64,000 bases of DNA from Luteibacter anthropi. Its GTDB lineage: Bacteria; Pseudomonadota; Gammaproteobacteria; Xanthomonadales; Rhodanobacteraceae. How positions within the stretch are numbered: position 1 is the stretch's first letter; each line of letters starts with the position of its first letter. The notes beneath the pieces are model-generated. The model was not told where the DNA came from and searched no databases. It saw nothing but the letters and a program-made list of their open reading frames with translations. The position numbers and the translations under genes were made by a program. The stretch covers positions 248,001 through 312,000 of the forward strand of contig NZ_JAARLZ010000002.1 of the NCBI RefSeq assembly GCF_011759365.1. Direction: 5' to 3'. Shown here piece by piece: positions 6,903 to 14,899 of this stretch.

Positions 6903-7973
6903 ATGCCGACACCTCGATATCGCTCCGTACTGCCCATCAGCTACATGGTGCCCACGTTCTATCCCGCAGCGTCCGGAACGGTGCAACCCCAGGGCAATGC
7001 GCCGTTGATCCAGCTTGCCGACCCGGATCTGCAGGCCCGGGCGCAGCGACTGGTCAACGTCCTGTACTGGACGGCCACTACCTACAAGGACCACGATGGC
7101 ATGACCGACAGCGACACGCTGAAGGTGTTCATCGCCCCCGAGTTCTACTTCCGCAAGGCGTCCGAGGACGAAGCACGGCGTGGCGGCTTCGTCCCCGGAA
7201 CGAGTTTCGGCTCGTATCCGGAGGAGTCGCGCTACATGCTCGCCGAAGCCCTGTACGGAGCTATCGTTCAGTCCACCTTGTTCAAGGATTGGACCATCGT
7301 CGCCGGCACCATCTGTTCGGCGTTGCCCCCGCGTCACGATGGCCGGCTGAACCTGCTAAACACCGCCATCATGCTGCGTGGCCGCCGGCCGGAGCTGGAT
7401 GCCAGCGTGCCCTATGCGCTGATGGAAAAGCATTACATCTCCAACATCGACGGTCCTGACCCGCAGTTACACGCCAACCTGGATCCCACCACCACCTACA
7501 GCTTCCACCTCAACCCCGACCAGCACCTGGATAACCTGATCTTCTGGGACAACATGAGCGTGGGCCTTGAGGTCTGCCTGGATCACAGCATGCAGGTGGT
7601 GAAGAACGCGGTGAACGTCGTCAGGCAGTCGATTGGCCCTGGCGCCGTCAACCTCGACATCCAGCTGGTGACCTCCTGCGGCATGTCCGTCGTGGACCAG
7701 GCAGTGGCCGTGCGCGACGGTTCGCTTGTGATGCTGACCGATGGCATGTCCTACGCGGGCGACCTGTTTCCGGAGCCGATCTTCCAGGTGGGCCGTTACA
7801 ACGCCCGCACCGGACGCGTCGACGTCATCGACCCCGACAATTTCCTGTTCACCGAACTTCCGGGCAATTCCAACTATCAGGTCCTGCAGTACGCACAGGG
7901 ACGCTATGTCGAGCTGGGTCGCCGCCAGGGCGTATGGATAAGCAACGATCGCCTGCCGATGGTTGTCAGCTGA
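6903..7973 (+). CDS. nitrilase-superfamily (carbon-nitrogen hydrolase-like) protein of the reb locus
   Basis: A 356-residue cytosolic protein. Three short motifs match the nitrilase-fold catalytic triad in the right order: E80 in IAPEFYFR, K176 in MEKHYIS and C225 in VGLEVCLDH. The family hydrolyses or condenses non-peptide C-N bonds. The E-to-K spacing (96 residues) is longer than usual because of an insert near residues 85-118, and overall similarity outside the motifs is weak, so the substrate cannot be named. CAGGAG precedes the start with about 10 bases between. It closes the reb gene string, and a strong hairpin follows. I know of no described nitrilase-like partner of R-bodies; the functional link is inferred from position. 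Confidence 0.7.
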   Translation: MPTPRYRSVLPISYMVPTFYPAASGTVQPQGNAPLIQLADPDLQARAQRLVNVLYWTATTYKDHDGMTDSDTLKVFIAPEFYFRKASEDEARRGGFVPGTSFGSYPEESRYMLAEALYGAIVQSTLFKDWTIVAGTICSALPPRHDGRLNLLNTAIMLRGRRPELDASVPYALMEKHYISNIDGPDPQLHANLDPTTTYSFHLNPDQHLDNLIFWDNMSVGLEVCLDHSMQVVKNAVNVVRQSIGPGAVNLDIQLVTSCGMSVVDQAVAVRDGSLVMLTDGMSYAGDLFPEPIFQVGRYNARTGRVDVIDPDNFLFTELPGNSNYQVLQYAQGRYVELGRRQGVWISNDRLPMVVS

Positions 7974-7979
7974 CGATGT

Positions 7980-8013
7980 CGAAGCGGTGGAGGCTTTCGC
8001 TTCTACCGCTTCG
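7980..8013 (+). terminator. terminator-like hairpin after the reb locus
   Basis: Two 15-base arms (7980-7994 and 7999-8013) pair along their whole length with two G-U pairs, closing a TTTC tetraloop. The stem starts a few bases after the nitrilase-like stop codon. There is no long T-run after it, so termination may be incomplete, but it is the natural end of the reb transcription unit. Confidence 0.65.
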
Positions 8014-8156
8014 CATTTCCGGCAGTAATGCCATGCGGAAGACGGGCTTCGTTACATATCGCAAAAACGTGCTTGAATCGACAAAAACCTGCTCCTTCGA
8101 GTCAATAAGATCGTGACATATGGCAGCACGCCATCGATGCGCCAGGGGAGCACGTC

Positions 8157-10592
8157 TTGAATCCGAAATCGCCTGATAGCCTGCGGCTATCCAGAATGAC
8201 CGCCAGCGCCCTGGCATTGCTCATCGGTACGACCTTGCTGGCTGCCTACGGCGGCGAGTCACGTGCCGACAATGCCATGTCGGCTTCGCCATCCACGCCC
8301 TTGCCCCTCCTGGCCACGTCGCCATTTCCCTATCCACACGATGGCACGGGCATGGTGCCTTTGTGGCCTGCGTGGCAGCCGCCCATCGAGACGACGCAAT
8401 TCACCTTGCCGGACGGCACGCTCGTCACCCGCTTCGGCCTGGTGGGAAGGAATCGCCATGCACGCGAGCGAGGTGAAACCTGGAACGAGATCGGCTACGG
8501 GCCGAACGACACGGTGGACGCTGCCGGCAATCCCGTGGACAAGGGACCGGGCCACTACCTCGATTTCGTAAAGAATTATTTCAAGAACCGCACGTGGGGC
8601 GTCGAGATCATCGACAACAGCCATGTCGCGGGCGTGATCAATCCCACCCTGCGCATCAACAATTACTTCCAGGAAGCGCAGCGGGCGGGTGGACGCTCTT
8701 TCTTCCACCGCTTCGACAGCCAGGGTGTCACGGGATTCGGCTGGATGTCGCCGGGTAAACTGGTGAATCCCAAGCTGTATGGCGTGGATTCGGCCAATTG
8801 CCCCGTGGTGCCCATGCCACCCAACGGCGCCCTGCTGCATCCCGATACCGTCCTCAATGACGGTTGCAGCGCCACGGTGGACAGCTTTCCGAGCCACTCC
8901 GCGCTCAGCTACGACACCAACGGGGTACTCATACCCAGTAAAAGCGTACCCGGCGCCACCCGGTTCTACGATTACGCCATCACGAACGGCGTGACGGGCA
9001 CCTTCGTGCCTGGAACAAATGTCCCCAGTCGCCCGCTGAAGCCCGGGGATTCGGTGGAGTTCACGCAGGCATTCTTCTCCACGCCCGAAGCCATGCAGGC
9101 CGTGGGGGATAACGGAGCTTTCCACTACTACACCACCGAAGTGACCTATGTGGTGGGTGTCGGGCTACGTCCCTGGTACGGCGTGCAGCCACGGTTGAAC
9201 AATGCCCCTCTGCCGGACGAGACCTTGCAGGGAGGCACCGGTTCGGTGTCGTATGACTACAGCGATGGAAGCACTTTCATCTTCCAGCAGCAGCAGAACA
9301 ACATCGGCATGCAGGACATGCAGCGGTTCGTCGAAGGCCGCCGCCTGGTCCATAGCAATATGACCACGGGTGACCACAATGAGCCCGGCAACGACCGCAA
9401 TACGGCCGTCGTGGGTTTGCAGGGTCCGGTCTTCAACCAGTCGTCCTGCTTCGCCTGCCACGTCAACAACGGACGCAGCCCCGCGCCGGCCACGCTGAAT
9501 CAGCGCCTGGACCAGATGGCCATACGAGCGGGAGCCATCGATGCACAGGGCCAGCAGCTGCCGGATCCGAACTACGGCGTCACCGTGCAGATGAACGGCT
9601 ACGACGCCAAGGGCAAGCTGGTAGACCTTGGCCATAGCGTGCGGGTGGCAGGCTTCGATGCACACACCGTGTACCTGGGTGACGGCACGCCGGTCGAGCT
9701 GCGCAAGCCCCGGTTGTCTTTCAGTGGTACCACCCCGCAAATCGTCTCGTTGCGCGCCGCCCAGCCCATCATCGGCATGGGCTTGCTAGAGGCTATCCCC
9801 GAGGCAGACATCCTGGCCCGCGTACGTACCACGCCGGATGACGATGGTGTCGTCGGCCAGGCCAACTACGTGTTCGATCCGGATACCGATGCGGTGCGGC
9901 TTGGCCGCTTCGGCTGGAAGGCCGGCAAGTTCAGCCTGCGCCATCAGGCCGCATCCGCACTGCTTGAAGACATGTCGGTAACCACGTCCATGTTCCCGAG
10001 CCGGGATTGCCTGTCTGGTCCGGCCACCTGCAAAACGGCTCCTGCCGACAAGGGGCTTACCGACGCGGATCTGTTGTCGATCTCCCGTTACCTTGCACTC
10101 GTGGCCGTACCCGCGCAACGCAGCCTCGAAAGTGGCTTTCCGAAGGGCGTCTCACCGCTGGGCTATCTCGATGTCGATCCGGCGAAGGTCGCCGCTGGTG
10201 CCAACGTCTTCAATACGCTGCACTGCGCGAGCTGCCACACAGCCAAGATGAAAACGGGCTCCGGGCACGAATTCCAGGAAGTGCGCGAGCAGACGATCAG
10301 GCCCTATACGGACTTGTTGTTGCACGACATGGGCCCGGATCTGGCCGACAACTATGCGGAAGGCCTCGCCGCCGGAAAAATGTGGCGCACACAGCCACTG
10401 TGGGGCATCGGTTACACCGAGCGCGTCATGGGCACCGGTGGCAGTGTCGGCTACCTGCACGACGGACGGGCGCGTACGCTGACCGAAGCCGTGATGTGGC
10501 ACGGAGGCGAGGCCGAGCGCTCCCGGCAGCGCTTCGCCGCCCTTTCAGCAACCGACCGTCAGGCACTTCTGGCCTTCCTCCAGTCGCTCTGA
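8157..10592 (+). CDS. exported di-haem oxidoreductase, DHOR (DUF1111) type
   Basis: An 811-residue periplasmic c-type cytochrome. It has two haem-attachment motifs, CFACH at residues 431-435 and CASCH at 690-694, in the Di-haem oxidoreductase (putative peroxidase, DHOR) arrangement with conserved text such as FGWKAGKFSLRHQ and GGSVGYLHDGRARTLTEAV. The start is TTG with CAGGGGAG 7 bases upstream; it gives a proper basic n-region before the hydrophobic signal (ALALLIGTTLLAAYGG), whereas the first internal ATG would not. Typical family members are nearer 400-500 residues, so the N-terminal 350 residues are an extra region I do not recognise. Electron donor and substrate are unknown. No partner genes lie beside it. 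Confidence 0.85.
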   Translation: MNPKSPDSLRLSRMTASALALLIGTTLLAAYGGESRADNAMSASPSTPLPLLATSPFPYPHDGTGMVPLWPAWQPPIETTQFTLPDGTLVTRFGLVGRNRHARERGETWNEIGYGPNDTVDAAGNPVDKGPGHYLDFVKNYFKNRTWGVEIIDNSHVAGVINPTLRINNYFQEAQRAGGRSFFHRFDSQGVTGFGWMSPGKLVNPKLYGVDSANCPVVPMPPNGALLHPDTVLNDGCSATVDSFPSHSALSYDTNGVLIPSKSVPGATRFYDYAITNGVTGTFVPGTNVPSRPLKPGDSVEFTQAFFSTPEAMQAVGDNGAFHYYTTEVTYVVGVGLRPWYGVQPRLNNAPLPDETLQGGTGSVSYDYSDGSTFIFQQQQNNIGMQDMQRFVEGRRLVHSNMTTGDHNEPGNDRNTAVVGLQGPVFNQSSCFACHVNNGRSPAPATLNQRLDQMAIRAGAIDAQGQQLPDPNYGVTVQMNGYDAKGKLVDLGHSVRVAGFDAHTVYLGDGTPVELRKPRLSFSGTTPQIVSLRAAQPIIGMGLLEAIPEADILARVRTTPDDDGVVGQANYVFDPDTDAVRLGRFGWKAGKFSLRHQAASALLEDMSVTTSMFPSRDCLSGPATCKTAPADKGLTDADLLSISRYLALVAVPAQRSLESGFPKGVSPLGYLDVDPAKVAAGANVFNTLHCASCHTAKMKTGSGHEFQEVREQTIRPYTDLLLHDMGPDLADNYAEGLAAGKMWRTQPLWGIGYTERVMGTGGSVGYLHDGRARTLTEAVMWHGGEAERSRQRFAALSATDRQALLAFLQSL

Positions 10593-10609
10593 CCTTCGTC
10601 CTTGACCGC

Positions 10610-10640
10610 AAGTCGTACCGGCTCATGGCCGGTACGACTT
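10610..10640. terminator. bidirectional terminator between convergent genes
   Basis: A perfect 12-bp stem, AAGTCGTACCGG at 10610-10621 and CCGGTACGACTT at 10629-10640, with a 7-base loop. It lies 17 bases after the oxidoreductase stop and overlaps the serine hydrolase stop codon, so it serves both convergent transcripts. Confidence 0.8.
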
Positions 10641-12138
10641 ATCTGCTTCCGGCACTCGTCACCGCCTCGGAGCGCACCAGCTTCATCGGTGGCCCTCCCT
10701 CGATAAACGTGAGGCTGGAGAAATCGGGAGCGAACTCGGCGGTGACGCCCAGGGATTCGGACCGGAAGCGCGTGGCGGACAGTGCGATAAGGCGCTCGGG
10801 AACGGGAGCGCCGGCACTTGCATACAATCCGTCCGGACGCGCGTCCATGACGACATCGAGCCCGCCGCCCACGAAGCGACCGTTCGCCCTGGCAAGCTCG
10901 GCGAGCGACAGTTTCTTCTCTTCGGTCGCCGGGGCCGCGATGTCCGGCCAGCCATAGTCGGTGGCGACGGCGCGGACAACTTCATCCATCAGCCGGCGCC
11001 CCTGGCCTCCGTTGGTCAGTGCCACGATGCCGTCGCCCTTGCCCACGTAGGCAATCATGAACGACTGGAATCCCTCGTTCACGCCGTCATGGCCAAAGCG
11101 CGCCAGTCCGGTTGTGTACAGAGCAACGCCGAGACCCCAGTTGTCCTTGACCGGCGTCAGCATCTGCCGGGCCATGGCTGGCGACAAGCGATGGCCTTTC
11201 CTGCCTGCGGCGGAAGCCTGGATATCGATCAACAATCGCGCGAGGTCACCCGAGGTTGTCCATAATCCCGCGGGACCGAGTTCCGGATATACGTGGTATC
11301 CGCCCGGAATGGGAACACCATTGGCGTGACCCGATGCCATGTTGGCGCGGATGGCTGCCGTGGGCGGCTGGGCAAAGGCGCTTCGCGTCATGCCCAGTGG
11401 CCCCAGCACCTCGCGCTGTGCCAGCTCCGCGAAGGGCATGCTGCTCACATCGGAAAGCGCAAGCTGCGTCACCACGTAGCCACCGCCGGAATATTCAAAC
11501 CGGGCACCCGCCGGCAGTATGCTGCGCACGGGACTGCTATTGGCAGGGGGCACGCCATCCAGGATCTGCACGGGTGTCGGCAACGATGCATCAGGCAGGT
11601 AGCCGGCAAAACCGTGGACACCGAGTCCGGCCGTATGACTCAGCAGCTGGCGAAGGGAGACGCCATCGGGAGCGAGCCCTGGATCACGGGGCAGTTTCCA
11701 GGAGCGCAGCGCATCGTTGATGTTCCGGTCCAGTCCCATCCTGCCCTGCTCAACCAGCCGCAGAGCCAGCATGGCGGTCGCCACCTTGCTGATCGAGGCG
11801 GCCTGGAAAGCCGTGTCGGGTGTAACGGGCTGGCAAGTCGCTGTATCGCGAACTCCCCAGCCACGCGCCCACGCGATCCTGCCGTTGTGAATCACGGCAA
11901 CACTGAGGCCCGGCACGTCATACTGCCGCATGCGTTCGGCCAGGGTGAAAGGCTTATCCCCGGTCTTGATGACGGGCGGCCGCAGATTCATCTCGACGTT
12001 GCGGGTATGAACGTTACTGGTACCGCCCGCTGCCTCGTCAGGTGAAGGACAGCGAGCCTGCTGCGCACAGACGGGAGTGGCCAGCAGCCCGGCCAGAACG
12101 GCTGAGCCATGCAAGGCGAGCTTTCGGATCCTTTGCAT
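10639..12138 (-). CDS. exported serine hydrolase of the beta-lactamase/penicillin-binding (class C-like) family
   Basis: A 499-residue protein. The ATG at 12138 is preceded by GAGGAA and gives a signal peptide ending near PVCAQQ. The active-site SxxK is S115-I-S-K118 in FQAASISKVATAM, and the second motif is YSGGGY in place of YxN, as in many class-C-like esterases and D-aminopeptidase relatives. HTAGLGVHGF and GLWTTSGDLARLL are also typical. The C-terminal 90 residues (NGRFVGGGLDVVMDA onwards) form a DUF3471-like beta domain. It is the last gene of a BlaI-M56-hydrolase operon, so expression is probably induced by a cell-wall signal. A true beta-lactamase is possible, but peptidase or esterase activity is equally likely. 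Confidence 0.85.
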   Translation of the reverse strand: MQRIRKLALHGSAVLAGLLATPVCAQQARCPSPDEAAGGTSNVHTRNVEMNLRPPVIKTGDKPFTLAERMRQYDVPGLSVAVIHNGRIAWARGWGVRDTATCQPVTPDTAFQAASISKVATAMLALRLVEQGRMGLDRNINDALRSWKLPRDPGLAPDGVSLRQLLSHTAGLGVHGFAGYLPDASLPTPVQILDGVPPANSSPVRSILPAGARFEYSGGGYVVTQLALSDVSSMPFAELAQREVLGPLGMTRSAFAQPPTAAIRANMASGHANGVPIPGGYHVYPELGPAGLWTTSGDLARLLIDIQASAAGRKGHRLSPAMARQMLTPVKDNWGLGVALYTTGLARFGHDGVNEGFQSFMIAYVGKGDGIVALTNGGQGRRLMDEVVRAVATDYGWPDIAAPATEEKKLSLAELARANGRFVGGGLDVVMDARPDGLYASAGAPVPERLIALSATRFRSESLGVTAEFAPDFSSLTFIEGGPPMKLVRSEAVTSAGSR

Positions 12139-12193
12139 TATCGGTTCCTCATGCGTCGTTGGATGTTCTATCGGCATGCCCATCCCGGTGGGC

Positions 12194-13771
12194 TCACTGA
12201 CGGCGCATGACGGAGTTCGCGAGCAAGCCGTTCCTGTCCAGCTGGATAAAGATCTGCTGCGCGCCATGCTCGTGTTGCACGTCGTAGATATCCCAGCCAT
12301 AGTCCGAGACACCTTCGAACCGGTAGGACTCGACAGGACCGAGCATGGCGAAATATTTCGCTATCGATTCATGTTGCCGGGCGGCGTTTTGCGCTGACAA
12401 TGCAGTCATGCCCTCGCCGCCCTGCGCGTTGCTCAATATCAGCTGGAGCGCCTTCTCACTGTTGGGATAGGGTTTCTGATCCCTGACCCTGGCTGCCAGC
12501 GCGTCACGAATCCGATTCGCGGTCGCCTCATCGACACGGGGAGCATGCATGGCGACAACCCCATGCTCACGCACCGTCATGGACTTGATCTCACCCTCGC
12601 CGCCCTTGATGAAATCGAGCGTGACATCGATGCTCGGCACCAGGAACTCGTGCTCGCTGATCGTGGAGAGATCGATGGTGCCTTGCGCCAGAAACTGGCC
12701 GATTGGGGTGACGGTCAGCCCGTTCCCCTTGCGCGCCACCGTTGCCAGGGAATAATCACTGAGCGCATAGAATCCTGCGTAGGCATCCAGAGTGCCCGGG
12801 CTAACGGCAATCGTGCCGACAGCAGATGTGTCAGCCTCAGCAGGCGGCGTCACCTGAGCCGCGAAGACCGCCATGCCAAGGGCAACACTGACCAGGGCAA
12901 ACGCCGACGCACGTGCCCATTTTTTAGGCTTCGACAGCATGATCATGATCCTCCGCTCAAGAAAAGATTTCGATTCCGACATCGCCGTGACTGCGCCGAT
13001 GTACTCCGACTGGTTCTGGCCCACCTGGATCAATGTTTCGCAATACCCTGCAATCTCTCCACCCTCGCCCAGCACGCGGGCATCACAGTCGACTTCGATC
13101 GCACAGCGGAGCCGATGGAACTGCCACCAGAGCAACGGGTTCCATGGCATGCACACCATGAGCGACATGGCCATGGCAACAAGCAGCGGATCGTGCGCAT
13201 TCAAGTGCGATTGCTCGTGTGCCATGACATATCGCTGTTGTTCGGGCGCCTCTCTCATGACCCAGGCAGGCACGACGATGCGTGACCGTATCAATCCGAC
13301 GACCGCGGGCCCTACGTTTTCAGAAACAAACACGGGGATACCGGCTAGCGTTCCCGGCGTCCATTTCCGTTTCCGGCCATGAAACAGGGCCGTGCCCAAT
13401 CCCAGGAACAGCACCAGGGTGAATGAGCTGGCAAGCCAGATATCTTCCAGAATCCTGTTGACTGGCGTTGATGACACGTAAGATGTCGTTCCGCTCCAGT
13501 CGATCACTTTCGATGCCAGCGGAATGGACGTCGTGTCGCGAAGAGCAAGAGATGCAGCCGGAGCCGTCAATGCATCGGGCCTTGAAGATGCCAGCCTCGG
13601 AATGGACACGGTGGCTATGGCAACCGGCAACGCCACAGACGCGACCATGGCAATGATCCAGGGCCACCGGGTGGGATTCCTCCGGTGCCTTGCCGCACTT
13701 TCGGCGATCAGGGCCGCCCCGCCGAGCACGGCGGTCACAAGAGAGGCGTAGATCATCCAGGCAAGCATCAC
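12194..13771 (-). CDS. M56-family membrane metallopeptidase (BlaR1/MecR1-like) with a DUF3471-like output domain
   Basis: A 525-residue integral membrane sensor protease. Hydrophobic segments near residues 4-22, 36-55, 112-130 and 280-297 flank the cytosolic zinc site H185-E-Q-S-H189, with E226 in EVDCD as third ligand. In BlaR1 such a protease cleaves the BlaI repressor after antibiotic binding. The C-terminal part differs from BlaR1: there is no penicillin-binding SxxK sensor. Instead residues about 325-410 (LDAYAGFYALSDYS; ISEHEFLVPSIDVTLDF) resemble the DUF3471 domain found at the end of many beta-lactamase-family hydrolases, including the next gene. The start overlaps the BlaI stop by 4 bases. 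Confidence 0.85.
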   Translation of the reverse strand: MMLAWMIYASLVTAVLGGAALIAESAARHRRNPTRWPWIIAMVASVALPVAIATVSIPRLASSRPDALTAPAASLALRDTTSIPLASKVIDWSGTTSYVSSTPVNRILEDIWLASSFTLVLFLGLGTALFHGRKRKWTPGTLAGIPVFVSENVGPAVVGLIRSRIVVPAWVMREAPEQQRYVMAHEQSHLNAHDPLLVAMAMSLMVCMPWNPLLWWQFHRLRCAIEVDCDARVLGEGGEIAGYCETLIQVGQNQSEYIGAVTAMSESKSFLERRIMIMLSKPKKWARASAFALVSVALGMAVFAAQVTPPAEADTSAVGTIAVSPGTLDAYAGFYALSDYSLATVARKGNGLTVTPIGQFLAQGTIDLSTISEHEFLVPSIDVTLDFIKGGEGEIKSMTVREHGVVAMHAPRVDEATANRIRDALAARVRDQKPYPNSEKALQLILSNAQGGEGMTALSAQNAARQHESIAKYFAMLGPVESYRFEGVSDYGWDIYDVQHEHGAQQIFIQLDRNGLLANSVMRRQ

Positions 13772-14142
13772 GGCTTCTCCTTGTCAGACCGCTCGGAAAG
13801 CAGCTTGCGCATACGGCTGATCTGCTCGGGGCTGAGCTTCTGGTCGGAAACCAGGTGCGAAAACAGCAGCTCCGATGAGCCCCTGAACAGTTTGTCCGTT
13901 AGGTGCTGTAGCGCATTCTTGCGAGCGGCCTGCTGCTTGACGCTGGCAAAGTAGCGGTGCCCGCGCCCTTCCTCTTCATAGCCCACGTATCCCTTGGCCT
14001 GCAGCGTACGCAACACGGTCAGCACCGTGGTGTAGGCCAGCTTGTCGGGCAGATGCTCGCGAACCTCCGCCACCAGGGAGGGGCCCTGCTCCCACAGCAC
14101 CTGCATGACGTCGGCCTCGCGGTCAGTGAGCGAGATCTTCAT
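13768..14142 (-). CDS. blaI: BlaI/MecI/CopY-family repressor
   Basis: A 124-residue winged-helix repressor: MKISLTDREADVMQVLWEQG, AEVREHLPDKLAYTTVLTVL and LQAKGYVGYEEEGRGHRYFA are diagnostic for the family. The C-terminal third is the dimerisation helix region that an M56 protease cleaves in BlaI/MecI systems. It is the first gene of a three-gene operon with the M56 protease and serine hydrolase, and its own promoter carries two palindromes that fit autoregulation. The symbol marks the family; no beta-lactam link is proven here. Confidence 0.9.
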   Translation of the reverse strand: MKISLTDREADVMQVLWEQGPSLVAEVREHLPDKLAYTTVLTVLRTLQAKGYVGYEEEGRGHRYFASVKQQAARKNALQHLTDKLFRGSSELLFSHLVSDQKLSPEQISRMRKLLSERSDKEKP

Positions 14143-14162
14143 GACTGCTTCCCCGTGTGCCC

Positions 14163-14224
14163 ATCTACTAGAGTGTTAGTAGATATATGCCTGCGGAGTG
14201 CACCTGTCAACTATATCTATAGTT
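14163..14224 (-). promoter_or_regulatory. blaI promoter with two palindromic operator candidates
   Basis: Read on the minus strand, TTGACA (14210-14205), a 17-base spacer and TATATC (14187-14182) form a near-consensus sigma-70 promoter. Two perfect palindromes overlap it. ATCTACTA-6-TAGTAGAT spans 14163-14184 and covers the -10 and start region. AACTATA-2-TATAGTT spans 14209-14224 and overlaps the -35. The TACTA/TAGTA core of the first resembles the TACTA...TAGTA half-sites of BlaI/MecI operators. Repressor binding at both would block the promoter. Confidence 0.7.
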
Positions 14225-14305
14225 ACCTGGGGGCCGACATCGCATCGGTCATGTAGGTTTCCAGAGGAAACACCAACTACGGCAAGAAAAAAGTACCGAT
14301 GAACT

Positions 14306-14770
14306 TCAGATCGGCAACTCGGTTGACTGCTTCACCTTCTGCATCGGTATGTCGGTTTTCACTGTCTGCACGCCGTTCGCCCGGGTGAGATGGGTGCTCT
14401 GGAACTGCCGGTAGGCGTCGATATCGGCGGCAACAACTCTCAGTAGGGCATCGCACTCACCGGCCATGATGTAGCACTCCACCACCTGCGGGAACTGTCG
14501 CACCGCCTCGGCGAAGCGCTCCACGGTTTCCGCATCCTGGGATACCAGCGATATGCGCGCGAACACCGTAAGCCCCAGCCCCATCGCAGCGGGATTGAGC
14601 AGCGCCACGTAGCGCTCGACGGCTCCCGCCTCTTCCAGCCGCCGGACCCGCCGGAGGCAAGGTGAAGGCGAAAGGCCGACTTCCTCCGCAAGCTGAAGGT
14701 TCTGCAAGCGCCCGTCACGCTGGAGTGCGCGAAGGATGCGGATATCCATGGCGTCGAGATGAAGGGGCAT
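14306..14770 (-). CDS. Lrp/AsnC-family transcriptional regulator
   Basis: A 154-residue regulator. It has an N-terminal helix-turn-helix (MDIRILRALQRDGRLQNLQL; EVGLSPSPCLRRVRRLEEAG) and a C-terminal RAM ligand domain (VECYIMAGECDALLRVVAAD). These proteins sense amino acids and related metabolites as octamers. It diverges from the thiamine-diphosphate decarboxylase gene, its most likely target, which would fit control by an amino acid or 2-oxo acid. The start MPLHLDAMD is preferred; a second Met at residue 8 is a possible alternative. Confidence 0.9.
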   Translation of the reverse strand: MPLHLDAMDIRILRALQRDGRLQNLQLAEEVGLSPSPCLRRVRRLEEAGAVERYVALLNPAAMGLGLTVFARISLVSQDAETVERFAEAVRQFPQVVECYIMAGECDALLRVVAADIDAYRQFQSTHLTRANGVQTVKTDIPMQKVKQSTELPI

Positions 14771-14899
14771 GGGATTGCCTGGAAATCGAGAAAGGAGAAA
14801 TCCTTGGCCAATCCTAGCGACACTTCCGGCAATTTCGCAATCGCCTGCTCCGCCGGCCTCACTAGAATGCCCACAGATCCGGCATTCGGAATTGCAGGC

